Shown: positions 8,609 through 16,965 of the stretch, in pieces
Layout of the letters: every line of letters starts with the position of its first letter
Position numbering within the stretch: position 1 is the first letter of the stretch
Source: JAZDCJ01 sp036311985
Lineage (GTDB): Bacteria > Actinomycetota > Actinomycetes > Actinomycetales > Micrococcaceae
Length of the DNA stretch: 64,000 nucleotides
Assembly (NCBI RefSeq): GCF_036311985.1
Contig: NZ_JAZDCJ010000027.1
Reading direction: 5' to 3' (one strand)
The notes under the pieces: model-generated
Told to the model about the DNA's origin: nothing
The model's input: the letters and a program-made list of their open reading frames with translations, nothing else
Database searches by the model: none
Translations under genes and position numbers: made by a program

Positions 8609-9001
8609 ATGGTGAGGAACATCATCCTGGCGTCCCTGGTGGCGCTGGCGATCACGATCTACGCGCTCATTGAGTGCATCAGGACCCGCCCGCAGGACGT
8701 GCGCAGCATCTCCAAGCCGGCGTGGATCCTGGCCATTGTGCTGCTTCCGCTGATTGGCGCGGGCTTGTGGTTCTGGCTGGGGCGGCCCCGCTTCGGAAAC
8801 GGCGGTGGAGCGCCCGGCAACCGGGGCGGCAGCGCGCCGCGCCCCTCTGCACCCGACGACGACACCGAATTCCTCCGGAACCTGGAGCGCCAGCGCCGGC
8901 AGCAGGCGCGCGAGGAAGGGCTGCGCCGCAAGGAAGCCGAGCTCAAGGCCAAGGAAGAGCAGCTGAAGAAGGACAAGCCGCAGGACCCCAACCAGAACTG
9001 A
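8609..9001 (+). CDS. Membrane protein with PLD-nuclease N-terminal domain (PLDc_N)
   Basis: A 130-residue protein with two transmembrane segments in the first 60 residues and the PLDc_N pattern: ALIECIRTRPQDVRSISKPAWILAI followed by a GAGLWFWLGRPR exit. The cytoplasmic tail is Gly/Pro-rich, then a charged Arg/Glu/Lys helix likely to be coiled coil. No HKD phospholipase motif follows, so it is a stand-alone anchor domain of unknown role. A weak GCCGGA/TCCGGC hairpin sits directly after the stop (9006-9023). Confidence 0.8.
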   Translation: MVRNIILASLVALAITIYALIECIRTRPQDVRSISKPAWILAIVLLPLIGAGLWFWLGRPRFGNGGGAPGNRGGSAPRPSAPDDDTEFLRNLERQRRQQAREEGLRRKEAELKAKEEQLKKDKPQDPNQN

Positions 9002-9022
9002 CGCAGCCGGATGCCCGTCCGG

Positions 9023-9130
9023 CACGTTGGGGTCGCAGATCCTGTGTCTTTCGGGCCGGCGGAGGAGTGCAGGCCTTTGAGGCAGGGGAATGCGGCGGTG
9101 CCGTTGAGGATGATGCCGAGGCGGCCGACC
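9023..9130. repeat. Diverged copy A of the ccsB 3' end plus its downstream flank
   Basis: Bases 9066-9130, read on the minus strand, give a degraded version of the CcsB C-terminus: both keep a G-x-x-x-I-I-x-N-x-T core and end in GLHS-x-AG. The preceding bases 9023-9063 match 10222-10263, including a shared CAGATCCTG. The pair flanks the formylglycine-generating-enzyme pseudogene as an imperfect direct repeat. Confidence 0.7.
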
Positions 9131-9426
9131 AGCTGCGCGGCCACGCCTTGCCTCCCGTCTCACGGAACATCACGCTGGACGTCGCGGAGCCCGGGCGCAC
9201 CCACGCCGCCAGCGCACGGGCCGGCATCGAGTCCTTGCGGGCGATCGAGGACGTCGTCACGGCCGCGCCAAGGCCGTCACAGGAAGGTTCGAGCGTGAAC
9301 GAGGCCGGTAGGGACCCGAACCTGGAGCAGGAGTCCGCGTTGGACAGCGGGCCCGGTGGAGCCGCGGCGTCCGCGTCGGGGACCCCGGCGTGCCCGTGAA
9401 GCCCGCCCTCCCGCACGCCTCCCGGC
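9131..9426. other. Gene-free stretch with unassigned coding-like sequence
   Basis: About 300 bases lie between the ccsB-like repeat and the pseudogene. From about 9164 to 9399 a plus-strand frame without stops has strongly G/C-biased third positions and reads as a plausible soluble protein segment, ending at a TGA. It has no credible start or recognised motif, and the opposite strand also has an open, G/C-biased frame. It is probably a fragment of a decayed gene. Confidence 0.35.
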
Positions 9427-10286
9427 ATGCCGGACCAGGGCCTGCGGCCCGTCTTCGGATCGTCGAGGGGTTCTGAACCAGCCGCCGGGGCGAGGCGGGC
9501 GACGCACGACATCGAGCAGTGCCTCATTCCATCGGGAACGTTCACGATGGGCGATTCCTCGGGGGACCGCAATCCCGCCGACGGCGAGGTGCCACGGCAT
9601 TCGGTCTCGCTCGCGGCATTCTTCATCGACGCGACGCCGGTCACGAACGACGCGTTCGCACGCTTCGTCGGGGACACCCGGTATGCAACGGAAGCGGAGT
9701 CGTTCGGATTCTCGGCGGTCTTCCATCTCGCGCTCGCCGCCCCGGAGGAGGACGTCATGGGCATCACCGCCGGGGCCCCTTGGCGGCTCGGCGTGCGGGG
9801 AGCCGACTGGCGGCGTCCGGGCGGCCGTCGCTCTTCGATCGAAGGCCTGGGGCATGACCCGGTCGTCCACGTCAGCTGGAACGACGCGACGGCGTCCTGC
9901 GAGTGGGCCGGCCGGCGCCTCCCGACCGAGGTGGAGTAGCACGCCGCACGCGGCGGCATCGACGCGGCCACGTACCCGTGGGGAGACGATGAGGTCGATG
10001 CCGGGGGTGGCGCGCCAACATCTGACAAGGCGAGTTCCCGGGCCTGAACACGCAGGATGACGGGTTCCTCACCACGGCCCCGGTCCGGACGTTCGAGCCG
10101 AACGGATTCGGCCTGTGGCAATCGGTCGGGAACGTGTGGGAATGGTGCCCGGACTGGTTCGATCCGGACTACCACCGCCACTCACCCGGTGCCGCGCCGG
10201 CCGGTCCGGACCAAGGGCAGGCCCGTTTGGGTTGCAGATCCTGCGCCTTCCAGGCTGCCGAAGCCACCTGATCTGCAAGGCAGACC
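9427..10286 (+). pseudogene. Broken formylglycine-generating enzyme (SUMF1/FGE family)
   Basis: Recognisable FGE-sulfatase domain text runs from about 9526 to 10215: CLIPSGTFTMGD, ATPVTNDAFARFVGDTRYATEAESFG, HDPVVHVSWNDATASCEWAGRRLPTEVE, AARGGIDAATYPWGD, then GEFPGLNTQDDGFLTTAPV and GNVWEWCPDWFDPDY. It is disrupted by a TAG at 9937-9939, a frame change between about 9990 and 10020, and a TGA (10023-10025) where the family has Trp. The C-terminal part with the catalytic cysteines is absent. Intact enzymes oxidise a cysteine of sulfatases to formylglycine. No sulfatase gene is in the window. Confidence 0.88.
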
Positions 10287-10378
10287 CGTGGGATCCCCTA
10301 GACGCCTGCGTAGGAATGCAGGCCGTTGAAGTAGAGGTTCACCACGGTGAAGTTGAAGATGATGCAGAGGTAGCCGAT
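10222..10378. repeat. Copy B of the ccsB 3' end and flank (right boundary of the island)
   Basis: This is the intact counterpart of the repeat at 9023-9130. Bases 10222-10263 match the left flank, and from about 10310 the sequence is the genuine 3' part of ccsB. Copy B holds about 45 extra bases, including the ccsB stop, that are missing from copy A. Within it TTGCAGATC (10232-10240) and GATCTGCAA (10270-10278) form an inverted repeat that could act as a ccsB terminator. Confidence 0.65.
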
Positions 10379-11416
10379 GATGCTGAGCCAGGCCGAGCGC
10401 GCGCCGGTCCAGCCCCGCGTGGCCCGCGCGTGCAGGTAGCCCGCGTAGACGACCCAGATGACGAAGCTCCAGACCTCCTTGGTGTCCCAGCCCCAGTATC
10501 GGCCCCAGGCGGCTTCGGCCCAGATGGCCCCGGCCATGACCGTGAACGTCCACATGACGAACGAGATCGCGTTGACGCGGTAGGCGAAGTTCTCCAGCGA
10601 CGCGGCAGAGGGTACCAGGCGCAGGAACGGCAGCTTGTCCGGCTTCCCGGCGGCCAGGGCGTCCTGGCGGCGGTGCTGGATCAGCTGCAGTACGGCCATG
10701 GCAAACGTGATGGTGAAGAGGGCCGAGGCGAGGACCGCGATGGAGACGTGGATGATGAGCCACGGGCTCTGCAGCGCCGGAACCAGGTGGGCCACGGGCG
10801 TCGGGAAGCCCATCGTCGCCCCGCACAGCATGAGCGTGACCAGGCCGATCACGAACGTCCCCATGAACCTCAGGTCCTTGCGCAGCAGCACGCCGAGGAA
10901 CACGAGCGCCACGACGAGGGCGCCGGTCGAGAGGAACTCGTACATGTTCCCCCACGGCATGCGTGCGGCCGCGATGCCGCGGGAGACCACGGCGGCCAGG
11001 TGCACGACGGCGGCGATCCAGGTCAGCGAGACGGCCACCTTCGCGGCGAGCCGCCTCGCGGCACCGTCGGTGTAGTCCATCGACTCGTGCACGAGCGCTC
11101 CGTCGGCCCCGATCAGGCCGTCCTCGGTCCCCTCGCCGGCGGACGCGGCGCCGGAAGGCGGGCCGTCCGGCGTCGTCTCCGGGCTGGCGCCCACGGTACC
11201 GGAACCCGCCGCTCCGGCGCCCGCGGCCTGCACGTGGCCGGCGTGGGCGAGCTGGCGCGCCTCCTCGGCGAGCGAGCGGGACTCGAGCTCTCGGATCGTG
11301 CGGCTGGACTTCGCCAGGTCCCAGGCGAACGCGATGAACGCCACGGCGTACGCCAGCGCGGCGAGCAGCATGAACAGGTCGCTGTAGGCGCCGAGGTCCT
11401 CGTTGATGGTGGGCAT
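10298..11416 (-). CDS. ccsB: Cytochrome c biogenesis protein CcsB (CcsA/ResC-type haem handler)
   Basis: A 372-residue membrane protein of the CcsA/CcmF/CycK superfamily. It has about eight transmembrane segments, a long Ala/Gly/Ser-rich cytoplasmic loop near residues 55-100, and the haem-handling WWD-type stretch AEAAWGRYWGWDTKEVWSFVIWVVYAGYLHAR. With ResB it moves haem across the membrane and ligates it to apocytochromes c. The ATG at 11416 has AGGAGAAG upstream. It is the last gene of the leftward cytochrome c maturation operon, 14 bases after resB. Confidence 0.94.
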   Translation of the reverse strand: MPTINEDLGAYSDLFMLLAALAYAVAFIAFAWDLAKSSRTIRELESRSLAEEARQLAHAGHVQAAGAGAAGSGTVGASPETTPDGPPSGAASAGEGTEDGLIGADGALVHESMDYTDGAARRLAAKVAVSLTWIAAVVHLAAVVSRGIAAARMPWGNMYEFLSTGALVVALVFLGVLLRKDLRFMGTFVIGLVTLMLCGATMGFPTPVAHLVPALQSPWLIIHVSIAVLASALFTITFAMAVLQLIQHRRQDALAAGKPDKLPFLRLVPSAASLENFAYRVNAISFVMWTFTVMAGAIWAEAAWGRYWGWDTKEVWSFVIWVVYAGYLHARATRGWTGARSAWLSIIGYLCIIFNFTVVNLYFNGLHSYAGV

Positions 11417-11430
11417 CGTCGTTGCTTCTC

Positions 11431-13089
11431 CTAGACTGGCACGCGCTCGGCGCCGGTGAATTCACGCTCGAAGAGCGACTGCAGTTCGCGGGCCTCGGTG
11501 GCGAGTCGCGGATCCTCGCCGCGGGCCAGCAGTCCGTATTCAAGGATACGCCCGTGCTCACCCGAGCCGCCGTCGCCTCCGTCACCCTCGCCGCCGTCCT
11601 CCAGGATCTTGACCCAGGCGCGGCGGCGCGGCGTGAAGAGCGACACGGCCAGGCCCAGGAGCGCGAGCGCCGCGAAGACGGCCACGGGGACCTTGGCGGG
11701 GTCGTGGTGGATGTCGAGGGCGACGTAGCGCTTGAGCCCGTCGAAGCTGATGGAGCCGTGGCCGTCCGGCAGCTCGATCGTCTCCCCGGGATTGAGGACC
11801 AGGCCGCCCGCGTCGAGGGTCCGGCTATTGAGCTCCGTCAGCTCGTCGGTGTCCAGGACGTAGACGTTCTGCGGCGCCCCGTCGTCGAGCCCGAGGTCCC
11901 CGAAGTAGGAGTTCAGCTGCAGCTGCGGCAGCGCGGGGCTGGGGTCGAGGGAGATGCCGACGCCGTCCAGCACGCCCGCCGTGGGCAGGAACAGGCCGAC
12001 GAAGCCGAGCTGCTCGGGCCGCGCGTCGGGCACCTTGGCCACCATCAGCGAGGTGTAGACGCCGTCCTGCGGGACCGCGATGACGGGTTCCTGCAGGGCG
12101 ATGTCGCCGTTGCCGTCGCGGACCGTGATGACGGGGGCGTAGCCGTTGCCGACGAGGTAGACGTCCGAGCCGCCGATGCGCAGCGGGTGGTTGACGCGGA
12201 TCTGGCGCGGGGTCTCCTCGCCGCCGGGCGTGTCCGTGGTGCGCACGCTCGCGTTGAAGTCGATCGGCTGGCCGAAGTGCGTGCTGGACTCGCGGTCGAA
12301 CGTGACCTCGAACTTGTCCAGCGCCACCGTGAACGGGCTGAGCCGGTCGACGTCGACGGCGGTTCCGGGCGAGAGCGCGTCGTAGGCGACGGCCGTGTTG
12401 ACGAAGGTGTCCCCCTCGACGAGGATCCGCTGGCCGTTGTAGCCGAACGCGCCGCCGACGGCCACGCCCGCGAGGATCCCGATGAGGGAGGTGTGGAAGA
12501 CGAGGTTGCCGATCTCCCGCACGTAGCCGCGCTCGGCACCGACGGAGGCACCCTGGGCGCCGTCGCGGACCTCGGTGCGGTAGCCGCGCTTCTTCAGCAG
12601 TGCGGCGGCGCGGGCCGCGGTCTCGGAGGACGACGCCGGGGCCGCGCCGGGTGCCAGGGCGATCCTTCCGTGCTCCGGCAGCCGGGACAGGCGCGCCGGG
12701 GTGCGCGGCGGCGGGGTGCGGAGCGCCTGCCAGTGCTTCTTGGCCCGGGGGATGATGCAGCCGATCAGGGAGATGAACAGCAACAGGTAGATCGAGGAGA
12801 ACCAGACGGACGAGTAGACGTCGAACAGCTGGAAGCGGTCGAGCCACTCCCCCAGCACGGGCTCGTTCTGCAGGTACTGGGTGACCTGTTCGGGGTTGAC
12901 GCCGCGTTGCGGGAAGAGCGAGCCGGGCACGGCGGCGACGGCGAGCAGGAGCAGCAGGAACAGGGCCGTGCGCATGCTCGTGAGCTGCGTCCAGGCCCAG
13001 CGGATCATGCCGAGCGGGCCGAGGGCGGGCAGCGCGGCGTCGGCCTTGGCCTGCGCCGTGGCGGAACGGGGCTTCGTGTCTTCTGCCAT
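11431..13089 (-). CDS. resB: Cytochrome c biogenesis protein ResB
   Basis: A 552-residue ResB-family protein: three N-terminal transmembrane segments (TALFLLLLLAVAAVPGSLFPQR near residue 45, then SSIYLLLFISLIGCIIPRAKKHW), a large external domain, and a final transmembrane helix before a charged tail. ResB and CcsB together form the System II haem lyase. The ATG at 13089 shares a base with the ccdA stop (TGATG). The open frame continues far upstream but there overlaps ccdA in another frame, so the internal ATG is chosen. Confidence 0.93.
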   Translation of the reverse strand: MAEDTKPRSATAQAKADAALPALGPLGMIRWAWTQLTSMRTALFLLLLLAVAAVPGSLFPQRGVNPEQVTQYLQNEPVLGEWLDRFQLFDVYSSVWFSSIYLLLFISLIGCIIPRAKKHWQALRTPPPRTPARLSRLPEHGRIALAPGAAPASSSETAARAAALLKKRGYRTEVRDGAQGASVGAERGYVREIGNLVFHTSLIGILAGVAVGGAFGYNGQRILVEGDTFVNTAVAYDALSPGTAVDVDRLSPFTVALDKFEVTFDRESSTHFGQPIDFNASVRTTDTPGGEETPRQIRVNHPLRIGGSDVYLVGNGYAPVITVRDGNGDIALQEPVIAVPQDGVYTSLMVAKVPDARPEQLGFVGLFLPTAGVLDGVGISLDPSPALPQLQLNSYFGDLGLDDGAPQNVYVLDTDELTELNSRTLDAGGLVLNPGETIELPDGHGSISFDGLKRYVALDIHHDPAKVPVAVFAALALLGLAVSLFTPRRRAWVKILEDGGEGDGGDGGSGEHGRILEYGLLARGEDPRLATEARELQSLFEREFTGAERVPV

Positions 13090-13883
13090 CAGATGGGCAA
13101 CCTCACCTCGTTGGCGAACCAGTTCTGTAGTTGCATCACCCAGGTGTCCCACAGCCCGCTGACCATGACGAGTCCCAGGAGGATGAGCATGCCGCCGCCG
13201 GCCAGCATCACGGCGCGCTGGTGGCTGCGGAAGAAGCGCAGGGCGCCCATGCCCCGGCGCAGGCCGAGGGCGATCAGGATGAACGGCACGCCGAGGCCCA
13301 TGCAGTAGGCGAACGTCAGCAGCCCGGCGCGGCCGAGGTCCGGGTCGGCGCCGCTGCTCATGAGGATGACGGCGGAGAGCGTGGGGCCGATGCAGGGGGC
13401 CCAGCCGAGGCCGAAGACCATGCCGAGGACGGGGGCCCCCCAGAGTCCGGCGGGTGGGCGGGCGTGGATCTTGCGGTCGCGCTGGAACCAGCTGAAGCCG
13501 CCCATGAAGACGACGCCCATGAGGATCACGACGACGCCGAGGATCCGGGAGACCCAGTCGCTGTTGAGCGTGAACCAGCTGAGGATCTGGGTGAAGAGGA
13601 CGCCGACGGTCACGAACACGGCGGTGAAGCCGAGGACGAACAGGCCGATCCCGGCGACCATCCGCCCGCGCTTCTGCTCGGCGAGGTCGACCCCGGTCAG
13701 CCCGGTGACGTAGCCGAGGTAGCCGGGAACGAGCGGCAGGACGCACGGCGAGAGGAAGGACACGAGCCCCGCGAGGACGGCGATGGGCGCGGCGACCAGG
13801 AGGGAGCCGTCGAGGGCGATCTCCGCGAACGGGTTCGCCTGCGCGGCCAGCCCCGGGCCGGTCGTGACGAGGGCGGGGATCAC
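13089..13883 (-). CDS. ccdA: Thiol-disulfide interchange membrane protein CcdA
   Basis: A 264-residue, six-helix member of the DsbD/CcdA family. It passes electrons from cytoplasmic thioredoxin to extracytoplasmic ResA-like proteins so that apocytochrome cysteines are reduced. The family motif FLSPCVLPLVPGYLGYVTG is near residue 40 and the second-half proline/cysteine helix is GLGWAPCIGPTLSAVI. The GTG start at 13883 overlaps the ResA-like stop as GTGA. A longer frame would duplicate that gene antiphase and is rejected. Confidence 0.94.
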   Translation of the reverse strand: MIPALVTTGPGLAAQANPFAEIALDGSLLVAAPIAVLAGLVSFLSPCVLPLVPGYLGYVTGLTGVDLAEQKRGRMVAGIGLFVLGFTAVFVTVGVLFTQILSWFTLNSDWVSRILGVVVILMGVVFMGGFSWFQRDRKIHARPPAGLWGAPVLGMVFGLGWAPCIGPTLSAVILMSSGADPDLGRAGLLTFAYCMGLGVPFILIALGLRRGMGALRFFRSHQRAVMLAGGGMLILLGLVMVSGLWDTWVMQLQNWFANEVRLPI

Positions 13884-14509
13884 GCGGGCTCGGCGACGCG
13901 GTCGGCGATGAGCGTCTTCAGCGTGGACTTCTCGATGGCGCCGAGCACGCGCGCGGCGACCCGGCCCTGCTTGTCGAGGACGAGCGTGGTGGGCACGGCG
14001 CGCGGGTTCACGTACTGGGTCAGGCCCATGAGGATCGACCCGGTGGTGTCCGGCGCGGACGGGTAGGGGATCTTGAAGTTGCGTTCGAAGGCCTCGGCCG
14101 TGGCCTTCTGGTCCCGGACGTTGACGCCCAGGAAGTCGACGCCCTGGTCCTGGAACTCCTCGTAGAGCTCGACGAGGTGCGGCGCCTCGACGCGGCAGGG
14201 GGCGCACGCGGCGTACCAGAAGTTCAGGACCGTGACGCGCCCGACCCAGGCGGAGGAGTCGATGTCCGTGCCGTCGTAGAGCGTTCCCGTGAGGCGCACC
14301 GGTTCACCGCGCGACTCCGCCGCGTATTCCTGGACGGAGCCGTCGCCGGCGATGTAGTTCTTGTTGTCGCCTTCGCGGGCCTGCTTCGCGAGCGGGTCCT
14401 CGACCGCGCTGCACGCGGCCAGGGGGACGACGGCGGCGAGCAGCGCGGCGGCGCGCAGGACGGTGCGGCGGCCCGGCTCGGGGGAATCGGATGGGTGGGC
14501 AGGGGTCAT
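13880..14509 (-). CDS. resA: ResA/TlpA-family thiol-disulfide oxidoreductase (lipoprotein)
   Basis: A 209-residue exported thioredoxin-fold protein. An Arg-Arg-containing signal peptide ends in a lipobox with Cys33 (PLAAC), so it should be lipid-anchored outside the membrane. The active site is CAPC (Cys102-Cys105) in NFWYAACAPCRVEAP, with the cis-proline in NPRAVPTTLVLD. It reduces haem-binding CxxCH cysteines of apocytochrome c and is recharged by CcdA, encoded next. The start lies four bases from the stop of the histidine phosphatase gene. Confidence 0.93.
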   Translation of the reverse strand: MTPAHPSDSPEPGRRTVLRAAALLAAVVPLAACSAVEDPLAKQAREGDNKNYIAGDGSVQEYAAESRGEPVRLTGTLYDGTDIDSSAWVGRVTVLNFWYAACAPCRVEAPHLVELYEEFQDQGVDFLGVNVRDQKATAEAFERNFKIPYPSAPDTTGSILMGLTQYVNPRAVPTTLVLDKQGRVAARVLGAIEKSTLKTLIADRVAEPA

Positions 14510-14513
14510 CGGG

Positions 14514-15176
14514 TCAGGCTCCAGGGAGGTTCGCGGCGTTGACCAGGAGGTCGGCGCAGGGTTCGGCGTAGCGGACCGACGAGAGGGCCTCCCCCTCGAA
14601 GTCCAGGCTGGTCACGGAGGCGAGAGTGCATTCGCGGCGACGCGGATCGTGCCAGAGCCGCCGGCCTTCGGCCGCCAACCGGGTCACCCAGATCGGCAGC
14701 TGGTGGGCGACGAGGATGACCTCGGCGCCCGGCCCCCCCTGTGCCACGGCGGCGTCGCGGTGTTCCCGCACGGCGGCCATGACCCGCTCGACCTGGTCCC
14801 GATAGGGCTCCCCCCAGGACGGACGGAAGGGATTGACGAGGTAGGGCCACAAGCGGGGGTCGCGGAGGCGCCCGGCCATGTGGGACATGCCCTCGAAGTG
14901 GTTGCCCGCCTCGACGACGCGCTGCTCCGTGCCGAGTTCGAGCCCCAGGGCGCGGGCCGTCGGGGCGGCCGTCTCCTGGGCCCGCAGCAGGGGCGAGGCC
15001 GCGATCGCGACGATGTTGGCTCCGGCGTCGCGCCGCTGCGCGAAGTATTCGGCGGCGCGGTCGGCCATTTCGCGGCCGAGCCCGGAGAGCCGGTAGCCCG
15101 GCAGCCGCCCGTACAGCACCTTGTCCGGATTGTGGACTTCTCCATGGCGGAGCAGGTGGACGGTGGCGGTGGGCAT
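14514..15176 (-). CDS. Histidine phosphatase superfamily protein (phosphoglycerate-mutase-like)
   Basis: A 220-residue protein with the catalytic LLRHGE motif at residues 8-13 (phosphohistidine at His11), the YGRLPGYRLSGLGREMA segment and a late LVAHQLPIW histidine. It matches the actinobacterial family encoded at the head of cytochrome c maturation operons. The substrate is unknown, and short length plus the PxxRLSGLG pattern argue against a glycolytic mutase. It is probably the first gene of the leftward operon, since resA starts four bases after its stop. Confidence 0.85.
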   Translation of the reverse strand: MPTATVHLLRHGEVHNPDKVLYGRLPGYRLSGLGREMADRAAEYFAQRRDAGANIVAIAASPLLRAQETAAPTARALGLELGTEQRVVEAGNHFEGMSHMAGRLRDPRLWPYLVNPFRPSWGEPYRDQVERVMAAVREHRDAAVAQGGPGAEVILVAHQLPIWVTRLAAEGRRLWHDPRRRECTLASVTSLDFEGEALSSVRYAEPCADLLVNAANLPGA

Positions 15177-15348
15177 GCCTCCAGTGTCTCAAACCTTTGC
15201 GGGCTGGCCTAAATGCGGGCCGTGATTCCGGTCGCGCTCCGCTCTGGAAGACGGGGTGGGCCTTCCCTAGAGTGGAGGGACGAACGACGCACGACAGGTG
15301 AGGCACCACGGCGGCACGGGTCCACGGCCCGGGGCAAGGAGCACCGCG

Positions 15349-15894
15349 ATGAGGATCCCCGAGGGCATCACGTCTGGACGGTGGACGCTGGATCCGACCC
15401 ACTCGGAGGTCGGCTTCACGATCCGGTACGCCGGGATCAGCAAGGTGCGGGGCCGCTTCACGGACGTCGAGTCCGTGATCTCCGTCGGTCCGACCGTGGA
15501 CGACTCCGCCCTCTACGCGGTGATCCAGGCGGTGTCCTTCGACTCCCGCGACCCGGCGAGGGACACCCACGTGCGCAGCCCGGACTTCTTCGACGTGGAG
15601 CGCTTCCCGACCCTGGGCTTCACGGCGACGTCGATCACGGGCGACGGCCACGAGTTCCTGCTGACCGGCGACCTGACCATCCGCGACGTCACGCGCGCGG
15701 TGGAGCTCTCGGTCGAGTACGCCGGCACTGCCGTGGATCCGGCCGGCGTGGTGCGGGCCGGTTTCTCCGCCGAGACCGTCATCTCCCGGAAGGACTTCGG
15801 CCTGACGTGGAACGCGGCCCTCGAGGCCGGCGGGGTCCTCGTCGGGGACAAGGTGACGATCGTCCTCGACGTCGCCTTCATCCGCTCCGGATAG
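15349..15894 (+). CDS. YceI family protein
   Basis: A 181-residue lipocalin-like beta-barrel of the YceI family. It starts with GRWTLDPTHSEVGFTIRYAGISKVRGRF and continues with the typical FFDVERFPTLGFTATSI, GDLTIRDVTRAVEL and GLTWNAALEAGGVLVGDKVTI blocks. There is no signal peptide, so it is cytoplasmic; relatives bind polyisoprenoids or similar amphiphiles. The ATG at 15349 has AAGGAG seven bases before it. A likely -10 box (TAGAGT) lies near 15270, leaving a leader of roughly 70 bases. Confidence 0.88.
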   Translation: MRIPEGITSGRWTLDPTHSEVGFTIRYAGISKVRGRFTDVESVISVGPTVDDSALYAVIQAVSFDSRDPARDTHVRSPDFFDVERFPTLGFTATSITGDGHEFLLTGDLTIRDVTRAVELSVEYAGTAVDPAGVVRAGFSAETVISRKDFGLTWNAALEAGGVLVGDKVTIVLDVAFIRSG

Positions 15895-15921
15895 CGGCAC
15901 CACTGGCGCAATCATCCTCCA

Positions 15922-15941
15922 CATCATCCTTGGTGATGATG
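15922..15941. promoter_or_regulatory. Inverted repeat upstream of the Gln/Gly-rich membrane protein gene
   Basis: CATCATC at 15922-15928 and GATGATG at 15935-15941 are separated by six bases. The element precedes a likely -10 box (TACTGT near 15964) of the next gene. It could be an operator or a weak terminator of the YceI gene. Confidence 0.35.
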
Positions 15942-16002
15942 CCCCCCGGCCGGGCCCGGCGGCTACTGTGGGATTCAGAACCACCAACGCCCAGGAGGAA
16001 TC

Positions 16003-16863
16003 ATGAGCACTCCCGAGAACAACCCCGAGGTCCCCGAGCCCCCGCGCTACGGGCAGCGCCTTCCGCAGCCCGGCCAGGACGGATCCGGCCAGGGGGCCGG
16101 ACAACAGGGGCAGCAGCCCGCGCAGCAGCCGGGCCAGCCGCAGCAGGGCGGCGCCGCCGGCTCGTACCCCCCGGCTCCCCCGCAGTCCTACGGCCAGCCG
16201 GGGCAGCCCCCGGCCGCACAGCCCGGCCAGTACGGCCAGCCCGGCGCCTACGGACAGGCCGGACAGCAGGGACAGTCGGGGCCCTACGGACAGCCTGGCC
16301 AGGGCGCACCGTACGGGCAGCCGGGCCAGCAGTCCTACGGCTACCAGCAGCCGATGCCCGGGAGCGCCGGTTTCGGCGCGCCCGCCGGCCCGCTCGAGCG
16401 GCCGAAGGAACTGAACATCTCCTTCTGGCTCGTCCTCGCCGCCGGCGCGCTGACCCTCGTGTCCGGACTCGTCCTGCTGCTGATGCCCTCCTCCGCCCTC
16501 GAGACCGCCATCCAGGACGCCTTGACGATGCAGGGCTCCGCGACCCAGGACGAGCTCGCGGCGGCCGGCGTCGACGCGGCCGCCCTGGCCTCCATGACCC
16601 GGACGGTCGGCTTCGTGGTCATGCTCATCGGTTCGGGCATCTACGCCCTGCTGGCGTTCTTCATCCGCAAGGGCAGCAACGGCGCCCGCATCACGGCCAC
16701 GATCCTCGCCGGACTGTCCGTGATCGGCCTCTTCGGCGCCGACGTGCTGACGCTCGTGGTCATCCTGGTCGGCATCGCGGGCGTCGTGTTCGCGTGGCTC
16801 AAGCCCTCGAGCAACTACATCGCGGCCAAGAAGGCCGCGAAGCACCAGGGCTTCGGCGCCTGA
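16003..16863 (+). CDS. Gln/Gly/Pro-rich membrane protein of unknown function
   Basis: A 286-residue protein. The first 130 residues are a low-complexity cytoplasmic region built from repeated GQPGQ and PYGQPG units. About four transmembrane segments follow: FWLVLAAGALTLVSGLVLLL, VGFVVMLIGSGIYALLAFF, and two more near the C-terminus. AGGAGGAATC before the ATG is a strong ribosome-binding site. Such proteins are common in Micrococcales; no function is recognised. A perfect hairpin follows the gene. Confidence 0.7.
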   Translation: MSTPENNPEVPEPPRYGQRLPQPGQDGSGQGAGQQGQQPAQQPGQPQQGGAAGSYPPAPPQSYGQPGQPPAAQPGQYGQPGAYGQAGQQGQSGPYGQPGQGAPYGQPGQQSYGYQQPMPGSAGFGAPAGPLERPKELNISFWLVLAAGALTLVSGLVLLLMPSSALETAIQDALTMQGSATQDELAAAGVDAAALASMTRTVGFVVMLIGSGIYALLAFFIRKGSNGARITATILAGLSVIGLFGADVLTLVVILVGIAGVVFAWLKPSSNYIAAKKAAKHQGFGA

Positions 16864-16910
16864 CGCCGGGGCACCGACCCCGCCGGCCGAAGCGCCGGCC
16901 AATCACCGAC

Positions 16911-16946
16911 AAGGCGGCCGGACGGAGTAATCCGTCCGGCCGCCTT
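16911..16946. terminator. Bidirectional terminator between the membrane protein gene and rex
   Basis: A perfect 16-bp stem (AAGGCGGCCGGACGGA at 16911-16926 pairing with 16931-16946) with a GTAA loop lies between two convergent genes. No long T-run follows, as is usual at this GC content. Confidence 0.88.
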
Positions 16947-16965
16947 GGCGTTCGGGATCCACAGG

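Noticed and set aside
16083..16360. CAG-rich repeats encoding GQPGQ units, considered as a mobile or regulatory repeat
   Set aside because: They are imperfect, in frame and part of a low-complexity protein N-terminus.
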